50,089 nucleotides of DNA from Pyrinomonadaceae bacterium (GTDB taxonomy: Bacteria > Acidobacteriota > Blastocatellia > Pyrinomonadales > Pyrinomonadaceae). The notes beneath the pieces are model-generated. The model ran no database searches. It saw nothing but the letters and a program-made list of their open reading frames with translations, and was not told where the DNA came from. Position numbers and translations under genes: made by a program. Positions 8,365-16,938 of the stretch are shown in pieces. The stretch is from the NCBI GenBank assembly GCA_030841085.1, contig JAVEDP010000027.1, positions 1 through 50,089 on the forward strand, read 5' to 3'. Positions within the stretch are counted from its first letter, which is position 1, and the number at the start of each line of letters is the position of its first letter.

Positions 8365-9384
8365 ATGTCGAGTCCCGCAACCCAACAACCATCACCGCAA
8401 TTATTTTTTCAAACGATCAATGCCTACCAGCGCACTGAGGCGTTGAAAGCCGCCATCGAGCTTGAAGTCTTTACTGCTATTGGTGAAGGCAACGGCACTG
8501 CCGCCGAGATCGCGAAACGGTGTGACGCCTCCGAAAAAGGCACGCGCGTACTCTGCGACTTTTTGTGCATCATGAGTTTTTTGACCAAGGAAGAGAACCG
8601 TTACAGCTTGACGCAGGACTCGGCAATTTTTCTAGACAAGCGTTCGCCGGCTTATATGGGCGGCGTGACCGGGTTCATTTCGACACCGGAGCTAACCGAC
8701 GCCTTCAGGAATTTTGCGGCGATTGTTCGCAAGGGCGGCACGATTACTAGCGACGGTGGGACCGTCTCGGCCGAGAATCCGATCTGGGTAAAGTTTGCGC
8801 GCGCGATGGCGCCGATGATGGCAATGCCGGCGCAGTCGTTAGCGAAAATGATCGATCCCAAAGCCGACGGGAAATTGAAAGTGCTGGACATTGCGGCCGG
8901 ACATGGTCTTTACGGAATTGAATTTGCAAAAAATAATCTGCAAGCCGAAGTAGTGGCGCTTGATTGGGCGCCGGTGCTGGACGTTGCCGTCGAGAATGCA
9001 AAACTCGCCGGAGTCAGCGATAGGTATTCAACTTTAGCCGGCAGCGCTTTTGAGGTGGATTATGGGACCGGCTATGACCTGGTGTTGTTAACAAACTTTC
9101 TTCATCATTTTGATATTCCAACTAACGAGACGCTGTTGCGAAAAGTCTATGCTGCGCTGAATGACGGAGGACGCGTGGCCACAGTCGAGTTTGTGCCGAA
9201 TGACGATCGCATCACGCCTCCCGACGCCGCGGCGTTTAGTGTGACGATGCTCGGCGGCACGGAGGGCGGCGATGCGTACACCTTCGCGGAATTCGAAAAG
9301 ATGTTTGCGAATGCCGGATTTGCGCGCAGCGAAATTCAACCGTTGCCGGCGTCGATCGAACAGGTTGTGATTTCACAGAAGTAA
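8365..9384 (+). CDS. SAM-dependent methyltransferase, O-methyltransferase-like with dimerisation domain
   Basis: The 339-residue product has an N-terminal winged-helix dimerisation domain (residues about 15-95, with TAAEIAKRCDASEKGTRVLC) and a C-terminal Rossmann methyltransferase domain. The SAM-binding loop is VLDIAAGHGLYGIEFA, and VALDWAP supplies the acidic residue of motif II. This layout is that of the acetylserotonin/caffeate O-methyltransferase type (Methyltransf_2 and relatives). The start ATG 8365 follows AGGAGAG at 8351-8357. The acceptor molecule is unknown; such enzymes often modify small phenolic or polyketide-type molecules, but no biosynthetic cluster surrounds it. Confidence 0.86.
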   Translation: MSSPATQQPSPQLFFQTINAYQRTEALKAAIELEVFTAIGEGNGTAAEIAKRCDASEKGTRVLCDFLCIMSFLTKEENRYSLTQDSAIFLDKRSPAYMGGVTGFISTPELTDAFRNFAAIVRKGGTITSDGGTVSAENPIWVKFARAMAPMMAMPAQSLAKMIDPKADGKLKVLDIAAGHGLYGIEFAKNNLQAEVVALDWAPVLDVAVENAKLAGVSDRYSTLAGSAFEVDYGTGYDLVLLTNFLHHFDIPTNETLLRKVYAALNDGGRVATVEFVPNDDRITPPDAAAFSVTMLGGTEGGDAYTFAEFEKMFANAGFARSEIQPLPASIEQVVISQK

Positions 9385-9410
9385 GGACAAAAGCGGGCAA
9401 CGTTACGCAG

Positions 9411-9603
9411 TTCAGTCCGCGTTAGCGGACGACCGATAATAGCCCAGCGATTTATCGCTGGGAGTCGCGAACCAGATCTAAGTCCGTGAAGCGAACGGTG
9501 CTGATCATTCAACCGTCCGCTTCACGGACTATTTTCTTTCACCGGTTATCCCAGCAGTGAACTGCTGCGCTATTGTCATTCGTCCGCTATCGCGGACTGA
9601 AAG
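9411..9603. repeat. Composite palindromic element, family IV
   Basis: The left arm has two stacked hairpins (GTCCGCGTTAGCGGAC at 9415-9430 and CAGCGATTTATCGCTG), the right arm has two matching ones (CAGCAGTGAACTGCTG at 9552-9567 and GTCCGCTATCGCGGAC at 9582-9597), and the centre is a long stem pairing 9481-9498 with 9513-9530. The order of arms is symmetrical, as in a REPIN. It fills the gap between the convergent methyltransferase and response-regulator genes. Confidence 0.7.
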
Positions 9604-9690
9604 AAACTATTTTTTGTGGAAAGCTCTTGGAAGCAACAACCTAAAGGCTGGACTCTGAACTGCCGCCCTCAGGCGCATGAGGCTTTTCGT

Positions 9691-10065
9691 TTACTTGGTT
9701 ATGGTTGCGATCAGGCTGGCCACAGTTTCCAAAAGATCTTCGCTGCTAAACGGCTTCGAAACGTAGGCGCTAAAGCCGGTCTTCAGTGCTTGGCCTCGAT
9801 CCAGATCTGCGTGAGCGGTGACGGCCATGCAGGGAATCTCCAGCGTGAGCTGATCGGCTTTGAGTTCGCGTAGGACTGCCCACCCGTCCAGGCCCGGCAT
9901 GGACAAATCCATCACAATCAAATCCGGCAGATGTTCGCGCGCCAGGACCAGACACTCGCTGCCATTTCGCGCTTCGTGCACGGCGTAGCCCGCGGCCGTA
10001 AGCAGGATCTGCATCAGCTCGCGATTGTCGTCGTGATCGTCGGCAATGAGGATGGTACTGGGCAT
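9691..10065 (-). CDS. Single-domain response regulator (CheY-like receiver)
   Basis: The 124-residue product is a stand-alone receiver domain with no output domain. The acidic pair DDHDD lies at residues 9-13, the phosphoacceptor is D53 in LIVMDLSMPGLDG, the conserved threonine is in VTAHAD, and the lysine is in VSKPFSS. Such proteins act as phosphate shuttles or by binding a partner. It has no adjacent kinase, but the window encodes three hybrid kinases, any of which could be its partner (inference). The start ATG 10065 places the first beta strand correctly. Confidence 0.92.
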   Translation of the reverse strand: MPSTILIADDHDDNRELMQILLTAAGYAVHEARNGSECLVLAREHLPDLIVMDLSMPGLDGWAVLRELKADQLTLEIPCMAVTAHADLDRGQALKTGFSAYVSKPFSSEDLLETVASLIATITK

Positions 10066-10180
10066 AAAACGCGCTAGTTTTGCTGCTGCGACTTATAACG
10101 TAGGGCCAAAAATGTGTCAATCTGCTTTCCGGAAAGGATGCTAATAGTTCAAGTTTGTGACGAAGATGCGCGTTAGGTCA

Positions 10181-10302
10181 GCGGAATACGGAGCCGCGAG
10201 CGGTAGCGACCGGGTCCTACGCGCAACGCCGAAAGGTTGGGATTCGAATTCTCAGTTTGGTTTGTGATGCATCCGGTCGCTACCGCTCGCGGTTCCGCAT
10301 TT
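10181..10302. repeat. Inverted repeat, GAGCGGTAGCGACCGG family, copy 1
   Basis: The left arm (10181-10215) contains CCGCGAGCGGTAGCGACCGG and the right arm (10271-10302) contains CCGGTCGCTACCGCTCGCGG, its exact reverse complement. The loop is about 55 bases. A second copy is at 41804-41944. The remainder of the 10066-10504 gap shows no gene; it holds the upstream regions of two diverging genes. Confidence 0.85.
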
Positions 10303-10504
10303 ACTGCTCATTTAGTCAGTTTACGCACTGCTGACAAGGCGGGGCCGGATGCCGAAAAACCATATCTTGACTCCCCGAAGACCGCGCGTCCATAATCGCT
10401 CAAGAGACGAATAGCCCCCGCAAGTCTCAGTGATAAGCGTTCTGTCCGCTTAGGATGCTCACCATGAACGCCTCAAAATATTCCGGCAAACGGAGGAATA
10501 ACCT

Positions 10505-11872
10505 GTGGTCAGCGCACAATTGGAAGATAGCCTGCGCCGCGATATTGAAAGTTATATCGAAGGGCGCCTCGGCGGTATCAAGCAGGAGATCGCTGCGCTT
10601 CAGAGCCAACTGAACGAATCGCTCAGCCAGCTTTTGGATCGACAAGGCGAGGTACAACTGGACGGAGCCGTCGGCGCTTCTATCGTTGAACATCTGCGCG
10701 CAGCACATGAAGAAGGCATAGACCTTGCTGCTGCGGAATCGTCGCGCGCCAAAGCGTCAAGCGACGTGGCGATAATCAAAGCCGCCATTTCTGAAATCGA
10801 CGAACAACAATCGCAGGCAGAGATTCTAAAAGTTCTGGTGAATCGCGCTGCTGCCTTTGCGCCGCGCGTAGCGTTCTTTGTAATCAAAGGCGATCAAGGG
10901 ATTGGCTGGCGCGCTCGGGGCTTGCAGGGAACGGTCGGCGATCAGGCCGTGCAGCAAATTAAGTTTGCGTTGGGTGCCGACACGACCGTGGGCGGCGCAT
11001 CGCGCTCGGGAGAAACCTGGAGCGGCGGACCTGGCTCGCACGCCGACGATCATTTGATCGTGAATCACCTTGGCGATGAACCACCGACGCGCATCGTGGC
11101 AGTGCCGCTGGTAGTGCGCGCTCGCAGCGTGGCCGTTTTGTATGCCGACTCAGGCGATCTCGATTCTGAAGCGATCAATCTTGAAGCTATTGAAACGCTC
11201 GTTCGTGTTTCCGGCATGGCCGTTGAACTGTTAGTGGCGCGCTCGGGAGCGGCGACACAACCTGCTCCGGCACGCGCCGAGGAACCCACAACCGAAGCTC
11301 GCGGTTACACGCCGACAGTCGAGTATGACGAACTAACACCAGTCGTCGAAGAGAGCGCGCCCACTTTTACGGAAACCGCTCCAATCGCGGTTGAGCCGGA
11401 ACCGATCGCCGCCGGGCCTGAGCCGGCGCCGCCGGTTCAAGTTGAGCCAACACCAGCGCTGGCGCCGCTGTCTGATCCGTTTGCGCAAACGTCGCCACCT
11501 GTCGTCGCGGAAACCGCGCCGCCGACAGAAGCGCCGCGCCGGCGTTATGGCGCTGATGTCGAGTTGCCGGTCGAAGTTTCCAACGACGAAGAGCGGCGCT
11601 TTCATACAGACGCACGACGCTTTGCGCGTTTGTTGGTTTCGGAAATCAAACTCTATAAAGAGAGCCAGGTTAATGAAGGACGCTCGCGCAACGATTTGTA
11701 CGATCGGCTGCGCGATGACATCGAGCGCTCGCGCGAAATGTACGACAAACGCGTCAAGCCGGAAGTGGCCCAGCGTTACGATTATTTTCACCACGAGCTG
11801 GTGAATACACTGGCTGAGGGCGATGCGGCCAAGCTGGGCAACTCATATCCGGGAACAACGGTTTCAGCGTAG
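10505..11872 (+). CDS. GAF-like/coiled-coil protein of unknown function
   Basis: The start is GTG 10505, chosen because GGAGGAATAACCT lies just upstream. The 455-residue product has an N-terminal coiled coil (residues about 1-90, rich in Glu, Gln and Ala), a probable GAF-type domain (about 100-245, ending in VAVPLVVRARSVAVLYAD), a Pro/Glu/Ala-rich linker (about 250-350) and a charged helical C-terminal domain beginning NDEERRFHTDARRFARLLVS. The C-terminal domain resembles one I associate with acidobacterial proteins, from memory only. No signal peptide. The lytic transglycosylase gene follows on the same strand, so they may be an operon. A scaffold or sensing role is possible but not demonstrated. 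Confidence 0.75.
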   Translation: MVSAQLEDSLRRDIESYIEGRLGGIKQEIAALQSQLNESLSQLLDRQGEVQLDGAVGASIVEHLRAAHEEGIDLAAAESSRAKASSDVAIIKAAISEIDEQQSQAEILKVLVNRAAAFAPRVAFFVIKGDQGIGWRARGLQGTVGDQAVQQIKFALGADTTVGGASRSGETWSGGPGSHADDHLIVNHLGDEPPTRIVAVPLVVRARSVAVLYADSGDLDSEAINLEAIETLVRVSGMAVELLVARSGAATQPAPARAEEPTTEARGYTPTVEYDELTPVVEESAPTFTETAPIAVEPEPIAAGPEPAPPVQVEPTPALAPLSDPFAQTSPPVVAETAPPTEAPRRRYGADVELPVEVSNDEERRFHTDARRFARLLVSEIKLYKESQVNEGRSRNDLYDRLRDDIERSREMYDKRVKPEVAQRYDYFHHELVNTLAEGDAAKLGNSYPGTTVSA

Positions 11873-11880
11873 CTAGGGTT

Positions 11881-11953
11881 TAGGGTGATGGGTGTTGGGT
11901 GTTGGATGTAGGTTCGGACAACCCTACACCCCAGACCCAACACCCTATACCCA
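11881..11953. repeat. Low-complexity inverted repeat, GGGTGTTGGG family
   Basis: The left arm is built of GGGTGTTGGGTGTTGGATGT and the right arm of CCCTACACCCCAGACCCAAC, so the transcript can fold back on itself. It occupies the gap between the GAF-like gene and the lytic transglycosylase start. It is read as open frame from GTG 11899, but the peptide is not protein-like. Confidence 0.65.
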
Positions 11954-11967
11954 TTCATGGGGGCATT

Positions 11968-14322
11968 GTGTTTTCAAAGTTAAGCAAGCATCGCTTTTTT
12001 CTCATCATCGTTGGCCTCGCCATTGTCATTGGTGCGTCGCTGCCGTCATTCATGACTGCCAGTTGCCTGACGCGCCTGCAAACCCCTGCTGAAACAACCG
12101 CTCTCGCAAATCTGCGCGCGATGACTCGCGGCGGCGCCTTGCCCTCGGAAGACGTCGTGGCGCGAATTGAATCACAGTCTCCGCGCAGCAAGGCGGCGGC
12201 GCTTGCTCGCCTCGTGCGCGCGCGCATCAGAAGCGGCAGAAAAGATTTTGCGGGCGCTGCTGAGTTACTTAATACCAACGTCGTGCGTGATTACAGTTCG
12301 CTTGGCGACTATGCCCTCTTCATGCGCGCCGATGCCCTGGAACAGGCGGGTAACAAGGCTGAGGCACGCGCAACCTATGAGCAATTGCTGCGTGATTACC
12401 CGGGTTCGTTTCGCGCGCGAGAAGCCGCATTGCGAGCTGCGACCATCGCGTCACAATCGGGAGACAGTTCCGCAGTTCCGATACTATTAAAGGATCCGAT
12501 TGCGAAGGACGATGCTGCCGCGCTTTTGTTGACAGCAAAAGCACGCGCGCAAGCCGGCGATACGACCCAGGCGGTGGCGGCTTACCGGCGCATTTATTTC
12601 TTTGCGCCGGCGTCGAGCGAAAGCGCGGAAGCTGCAGCCTCGATTCAGCGATACGCTTCATCGCTTTCGCCCGCAACGCAGGAAGAAGCAATTACGCGGG
12701 CCGACAAGCTTTACGCGGCGAAGCGATTCGCTGACGCCGCACAGGCCTACGCAGACGCGTTTGCAAAGTTTCCCGCCGCCGGTAATTCAGAAGCGCAATT
12801 GCGTCGGGGAATTGCCGCGGCGAATGCCAGGAAAACTGCGGACGCGATCAGCGCCTTGAGTTCGGTGCCAATCTCGGCTGGTGAGACGCGCGCAGAAGCG
12901 CTTTACTATCTGGCGCAAACATACGCGCGCGCCCGTCAATGGGACCAGGCCCGCGCGACAACTCAAGAGCTGCAACGGAGTTTTCAGACAAGCGCATTCA
13001 CGCCGCGCGCGCTGGTTGCAGTTGGCCAAATTGCTGAAGACGCAAAGAACGACGCGGATGCTTCGTATTTTCTGCGCACGGCGGTTAATTCTTATCAAGG
13101 TTCCGCTGATGTTGCGCAGGCGCAGTTCAACCTTGCCTGGATGGCCCACGACGCCAAAAACTTTTCTGAGTCTGCAAAGCAGCTAACCGAGCATCTCGCT
13201 TACTACGCCGATAAGAACACGGACAACCGCGGCCGCGCCGGCTACTGGGCGGCACGCGATTCTGAACGTGCGGGCAAGCTGGCCGAAGCGCGCGCGCTTT
13301 ACCAGGCCATGCAGGGACGCTATGACGCCAACTGGTATGGCTATCTTGCGAAACAGCGTCTGGACGCGATGCTTCGCAGCGGTGACGGAACGATTCCAGT
13401 GAAAACGTTTCCTGCGGATTCCGTGGTGGGCCGTGCGGTTGCCAATTTGCAAACCGTCACCGTCGCCGAAGAGTCCGCCGGCGCCAATGAAGACAAAACG
13501 ATCGCGAAGGCTAACGAGCTGACTACGGCCGGGCTTGATGACTGGGCACTCGAGGAGTTGAGCGGCATTTCAACCACAATGCCAAACAGTCCGAAAATTA
13601 ATCTTGCCATCGCGCAGGTCTATCGTTCGCAGGAAGACAACGTACGCGCATTGAACGTGCTGAAGAAAAGTTTTCCTGACTATTCGCAAATGAAACCTGA
13701 GGAGCTGACGCGAGAGCAATGGGATGTTTTTTATCCGCTCGCTTACTGGGACATCATTGTGCAGGAGTCGCGCGCGCGCAATCTTGATCCGTTTCAAGTG
13801 GCGGGCCTGATTCGCCAGGAAACGGTTTTCAATCCGCGGGCACGCTCTGCGGCACGAGCTTACGGCCTGATGCAGGTCTTGATTCCAACTGCGGTGTTGA
13901 CCGCGAAGAAGTATGGCGTTGAACGTTCGATCACCGAAGAATCGCTTTACGAGCCGCGTTTGAATATTCAACTCGGCACCGCATACCTTCGCGATCAGAT
14001 CGACAAGTTTGGGCGCATCGAATACGTGGCCGCGGCTTATAACGCCGGGCCTCAGCGTGTGGTCCAATGGAAGACTTCCTTGCCCGCCGACATGGATGAA
14101 TGGGACGAGGCCGTGCCTTTCAAAGAGACGCGCGGTTATGTGCAGGGTGTGGTGCGCAACCGTTTGCAGTACGAGCGACTTTACGACGCCAACGGAAAAT
14201 TTCGTCCGGAAGTTGGGAAGCGCGCGGTAACGGAACGAGCACAGACGGGCAATGCGCCTGCAGAACCCGGAGATGGAAATGTGCATAAGAGCCGCGATAC
14301 GGGCGAAGCGCACGAAGAGTGA
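11968..14322 (+). CDS. slt: Soluble lytic murein transglycosylase with TPR-like repeats
   Basis: The product, 784 residues from GTG 11968, cleaves peptidoglycan between MurNAc and GlcNAc. That start is preferred over the in-frame GTG 11899 because the upstream codons lie in a low-complexity repeat and the shorter form starts with a clean signal anchor (FFLIIVGLAIVIGASLPSF). A superhelix of TPR-like helices covers about 50-590. The SLT domain follows: catalytic glutamate E618 in GLIRQETVFNPRARS, then AYGLMQVLIPTA and AAYNAGPQRVVQW, all diagnostic of family 1 transglycosylases. Expected to act in the periplasm. The C-terminal tail is low in complexity and of no known function. Confidence 0.92.
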   Translation: MFSKLSKHRFFLIIVGLAIVIGASLPSFMTASCLTRLQTPAETTALANLRAMTRGGALPSEDVVARIESQSPRSKAAALARLVRARIRSGRKDFAGAAELLNTNVVRDYSSLGDYALFMRADALEQAGNKAEARATYEQLLRDYPGSFRAREAALRAATIASQSGDSSAVPILLKDPIAKDDAAALLLTAKARAQAGDTTQAVAAYRRIYFFAPASSESAEAAASIQRYASSLSPATQEEAITRADKLYAAKRFADAAQAYADAFAKFPAAGNSEAQLRRGIAAANARKTADAISALSSVPISAGETRAEALYYLAQTYARARQWDQARATTQELQRSFQTSAFTPRALVAVGQIAEDAKNDADASYFLRTAVNSYQGSADVAQAQFNLAWMAHDAKNFSESAKQLTEHLAYYADKNTDNRGRAGYWAARDSERAGKLAEARALYQAMQGRYDANWYGYLAKQRLDAMLRSGDGTIPVKTFPADSVVGRAVANLQTVTVAEESAGANEDKTIAKANELTTAGLDDWALEELSGISTTMPNSPKINLAIAQVYRSQEDNVRALNVLKKSFPDYSQMKPEELTREQWDVFYPLAYWDIIVQESRARNLDPFQVAGLIRQETVFNPRARSAARAYGLMQVLIPTAVLTAKKYGVERSITEESLYEPRLNIQLGTAYLRDQIDKFGRIEYVAAAYNAGPQRVVQWKTSLPADMDEWDEAVPFKETRGYVQGVVRNRLQYERLYDANGKFRPEVGKRAVTERAQTGNAPAEPGDGNVHKSRDTGEAHEE

Positions 14323-14388
14323 GTCTGTTTTTTGCGCCAATATTCTTGAGGCTTTGCTCATAAGTATGACGAATGGTATTACTCAGGC

Positions 14389-14631
14389 ATGAGTACGGCA
14401 AAGATTACGATTTCGATAGACCAAAGCTTATTGAAGCGAGTTGACCGCCTGGTCAAATCCCGTCATTTTCCTAATCGCAGCCAGGCAATACAAGCTGCAC
14501 TTCATGAAAAGGTCAATCGAATAGATAAGACACGACTCGGACACGAGTGTGCCAAGCTCGACGTCACCATCGAGCAGTCGCTGGCTGAGGAAGGCTTAGA
14601 ACTCGAGGTAAGTCAGTGGCCCGAATACTGA
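14389..14631 (+). CDS. Ribbon-helix-helix antitoxin (MazE/CopG-like), orphan
   Basis: The 80-residue product starts with TAKITISIDQSLLKRVDRLV and continues with SRSQAIQAAL-like sequence (NRSQAIQAALHEKV), the ribbon-helix-helix DNA-binding fold. Its C-terminus, LAEEGLELEVSQWPEY, is the type of tail that binds a MazF/PemK toxin. Its last codons overlap by 16 bases the next open frame, whose first 19 residues look like the beginning of a MazF toxin but then turn into a lipoprotein. The antitoxin therefore appears to have lost its toxin. It probably still binds operator DNA and could control the downstream lipoprotein gene (inference). Confidence 0.85.
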   Translation: MSTAKITISIDQSLLKRVDRLVKSRHFPNRSQAIQAALHEKVNRIDKTRLGHECAKLDVTIEQSLAEEGLELEVSQWPEY

Positions 14632-15608
14632 GAGGAGTTATCTATTCGGCGGACCTTGATCTTAGGCAAGGCAGAGTTTTCCTCCGGACTTTCGTCCTTC
14701 TTCTTCTTGCTGCCGCGCTCATCGAACTTGCGGGATGCGTAACTGGTTCCGCGCAAAAACATTCTGCAACTTCACCGTCCCTTCTTTTCAAATCTGTAAA
14801 CGTCACCACCGAACCAAATGCAATTGTTTGGATTGATGAAATTCGTCGTGGACAAACGGATGCGTCGGGCAAACTTGAAATAAAAAAGCTCTCCGCCGGG
14901 ACGCACACCTTGCGAGTGAGAGCGATGGGTTTCAAGGAGAGCACCACGCGGCTGCTTCCCGGAAAAAGAAATGTATCGCTCCGGTTGCTGCCCACGAGCG
15001 ATCAAGCCGAGTTGCTTTTCCAGCAGGCGGAAGCGGCGCGCGAGCAAGCCAAAGACGATCAGTCGCGTCGCAAGGCCGAAGATCTTTATAACGAAGCGCT
15101 AAAAATTCGAACTTCATTCCCTGCCGCGCACGTCGGCCTCGCGCGTGTCCTGCTCGAGCTGAATGAGTATCGGAAAGGGTTAAGCGAAATCGATGCAGCC
15201 CGCCGCAGCCGTCCGGTTTACGCTGAAGCCTCGGCAGTGGAAGGGCGCATCAATCGCGAAGCCGCCTTCATCGAAGAAGCTATCAACTCTTTTCGCCGCT
15301 CGATCAGGGAAGCGAAAGGTTTTCAGCCCGAGGCCCATGTAGGATTGGCTCGCGTGTTTGAAGACAGAGGCCAGTATGGCGAAGCGATTGCCGAGTATCG
15401 CAAAGCAATCGATCAGCTTTCAGACTCGGAACCGGTGATTTATCAACTGCTGGGCGCGGCGTATGAGAAGCAGCAGAAATACAAAGATGCAGTCGCCGCT
15501 TATGAAAAGTATTTGGAGTTAGCGCCTAACGGCAGCCTTGCACCTGCGATTCGTTCAATCATCGATCAACTTCGGCGCGACGCCGCCGGGCAGGAAATCG
15601 TTCCCTGA
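14616..15608 (+). CDS. PEGA-TPR lipoprotein fused to a MazF-like N-terminal remnant
   Basis: The frame runs 330 residues from GTG 14616. Residues 1-19 (MARILRGVIYSADLDLRQG) resemble the first beta strand and loop of MazF/PemK toxins. Then a hydrophobic stretch and the lipobox LAGC (C41) form a lipoprotein signal peptide, followed by a PEGA domain (about 60-128) and TPR repeats (about 130-325). No other ATG, GTG or TTG occurs in frame before the lipobox, so translation seems to use the toxin's own start. The protein is probably anchored in a membrane with its TPRs outside the cytoplasm. Function unknown; PEGA-TPR proteins are often cell-envelope scaffolds. Confidence 0.8.
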   Translation: MARILRGVIYSADLDLRQGRVFLRTFVLLLLAAALIELAGCVTGSAQKHSATSPSLLFKSVNVTTEPNAIVWIDEIRRGQTDASGKLEIKKLSAGTHTLRVRAMGFKESTTRLLPGKRNVSLRLLPTSDQAELLFQQAEAAREQAKDDQSRRKAEDLYNEALKIRTSFPAAHVGLARVLLELNEYRKGLSEIDAARRSRPVYAEASAVEGRINREAAFIEEAINSFRRSIREAKGFQPEAHVGLARVFEDRGQYGEAIAEYRKAIDQLSDSEPVIYQLLGAAYEKQQKYKDAVAAYEKYLELAPNGSLAPAIRSIIDQLRRDAAGQEIVP

Positions 15609-15621
15609 TGTCCGACAAAAA

Positions 15622-15677
15622 TGTCCGATAAACTTTGGTTTGTCGCGGCGTTACGACAAGCTAAAGCTCATCGGACA
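15622..15677. repeat. Palindromic element, TGTCCGATAAAC family, copy 1
   Basis: TGTCCGATAAACTTTGGTTT (left) is mirrored by AAGCTAAAGCTCATCGGACA (right), giving a 56-base hairpin. A copy of the same length and nearly the same sequence lies at 47410-47465. It lies 14 bases after the stop of the lipoprotein gene and six bases before the convergent pilin-like gene, where it could serve as a two-way terminator. Confidence 0.85.
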
Positions 15678-15682
15678 ACTGG

Positions 15683-16108
15683 CTAAGGCTGCATCAACGG
15701 ATCTGTGGCGGTTGCCGGCTGCGTTGCGTTGACCCGAATTAACGGTGAAGTCGAGTCCATGTAGAGATGCCGGCCGGCTTGTTCGCCGGCGCGAGCGGGG
15801 TCCGCGTTAAGACGATAGGAATCCGCAGTTACATCCATAGACAAAACGTAATCCTTGATTTCCGGTGTCGCCGAGTTGAAACGCTCATCGAGAAAACCAG
15901 CCTGGCAAAGTTGTTGAAAGCTCCCGTAAGAGCTGCTGTTGCTTAGAGCGTAAGCTTGTTGCGCGGTGGCGATTGTCTTCAATGCAGCAACGGCGGACAT
16001 CTCGTCGGCGCGTGCCACGCTCTGCTGCAAACCTGTCGAGTAGCTCTGGCATGAAAGCAGAAAGGCGACCGCGATCAAGACGCTGACAGTACCCACAAGT
16101 CGAATCAT
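15683..16108 (-). CDS. Pilin-like lipoprotein of unknown function
   Basis: The 141-residue product has a lipoprotein signal peptide ending in LLSC (C20). The mature part, AAVAALKTIATAQQAYALSN-like (MSAVAALKTIATAQQAYAL), resembles the helix and following segment of type II/IV pseudopilins, including the aromatic YGSFQQLCQAGFLDERF and a beta-rich end. The hydrophobic pilin N-terminus and prepilin peptidase site are absent, replaced by the lipobox. It is therefore a membrane-anchored relative and not a pilus subunit. Downstream of, and on the same strand as, the tag gene, with 12 bases between them, so probably co-transcribed. Confidence 0.72.
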   Translation of the reverse strand: MIRLVGTVSVLIAVAFLLSCQSYSTGLQQSVARADEMSAVAALKTIATAQQAYALSNSSSYGSFQQLCQAGFLDERFNSATPEIKDYVLSMDVTADSYRLNADPARAGEQAGRHLYMDSTSPLIRVNATQPATATDPLMQP

Positions 16109-16120
16109 GCTTTGCTCCTT

Positions 16121-16684
16121 TTAGCCAACTTCGTGATAACGAAAGCAGGTTGGGTCGTGATCGTTGACCATTCCCACCGCCTGCATAAAGGCGTAGCAGA
16201 TAGTTGATCCCACAAACTTGAAACCGCGCCGGGAAAGATCTTTGCTCATCGCATCCGACTCCAGAGTAGTTGCCACTATAGCTTGCCCGCGCTTTCTTTT
16301 TTTCGGTTTTCCGCCGACAAATTGCCAGATGTAAGCGTTGAAGCTGCCGAACTCTTTTTGCGCCTCAAGAAAAAGGCGTGCGTTTTGGATCGCGGCGGCG
16401 ATCTTCAAACGGTTGCGAATGATACCCGCGTTTTCAAGAAGTTGAGCAACTTTTTTGTCGCTGTATTTCGCGATCTTCGCCGCGTCAAACCGATCGAAGG
16501 CGATCCGGTAGTTCTCACGCTTGCGCAAAATGATTTCCCAGCTGAGCCCGGCTTGCGCGCCTTCGAGAATAAGAAACTCAAAAAGAGTTCGGTCGTCATG
16601 GACCGGCACACCCCACTCTTTGTCATGATAGGCAATCGAGAGATCCGTGGTGGCCCAGGCACAACGCGTCGTCATGTGGACCAT
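16121..16684 (-). CDS. tag: DNA-3-methyladenine glycosylase I
   Basis: The 187-residue product removes 3-methyladenine from alkylated DNA. It has the Tag fold and its zinc ligands C8, H20, H176 and C180, with the family pattern AYHDKEWGVP at the N-terminus and NDHDPTCFRY at the C-terminus. The active-site glutamate is E41 in LILEGAQAGLSW. The start at 16684 is favoured over a second ATG three codons on because AAGGAG sits 11 bases upstream. It probably forms a transcription unit with the pilin-like lipoprotein gene, although the two have no obvious joint function. Confidence 0.94.
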   Translation of the reverse strand: MVHMTTRCAWATTDLSIAYHDKEWGVPVHDDRTLFEFLILEGAQAGLSWEIILRKRENYRIAFDRFDAAKIAKYSDKKVAQLLENAGIIRNRLKIAAAIQNARLFLEAQKEFGSFNAYIWQFVGGKPKKRKRGQAIVATTLESDAMSKDLSRRGFKFVGSTICYAFMQAVGMVNDHDPTCFRYHEVG

Positions 16685-16736
16685 ATTAACAGGAACTCCT
16701 TATGTGAGTGGGGAGTTTTAGCGGCGCAAGGACAAG

Positions 16737-16902
16737 CAGATTTGCCATTTATCATTTTCCATTTTTCATCTTCTATTGCAGAAAAGAGGAGTGACGAGTT
16801 TGGCATTCAAATTCTTTGAAATCCGCAATAAGGAAAAATGAAAACGAAGAAGTGACAATTGAATGGAAAATGACGAATGGTAAATGGCAAATGGGAAATC
16901 TG
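16737..16902. repeat. AT-rich inverted repeat, ATTTGCCATTTATCATT family
   Basis: The left arm (16737-16770: CAGATTTGCCATTTATCATT) and right arm (16861-16902: ATGGTAAATGGCAAATGGGA) are imperfect reverse complements about 90 bases apart. The element fills the gap between tag and the hybrid kinase and contains no gene. Confidence 0.65.
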
Positions 16903-16938
16903 GCCTTCATCGACTGTTCCAATACTCTGCTGCCACAG

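Noticed and set aside
11899-11967. Upstream extension of the lytic transglycosylase from GTG 11899
   Set aside because: The codons lie in a low-complexity inverted repeat and would hide the signal peptide; GTG 11968 gives a normal N-terminus.
13570-14361. 263-residue minus-strand frame opposite the lytic transglycosylase
   Set aside because: It is antisense to the conserved SLT domain and its composition is dominated by Arg, Leu and His.
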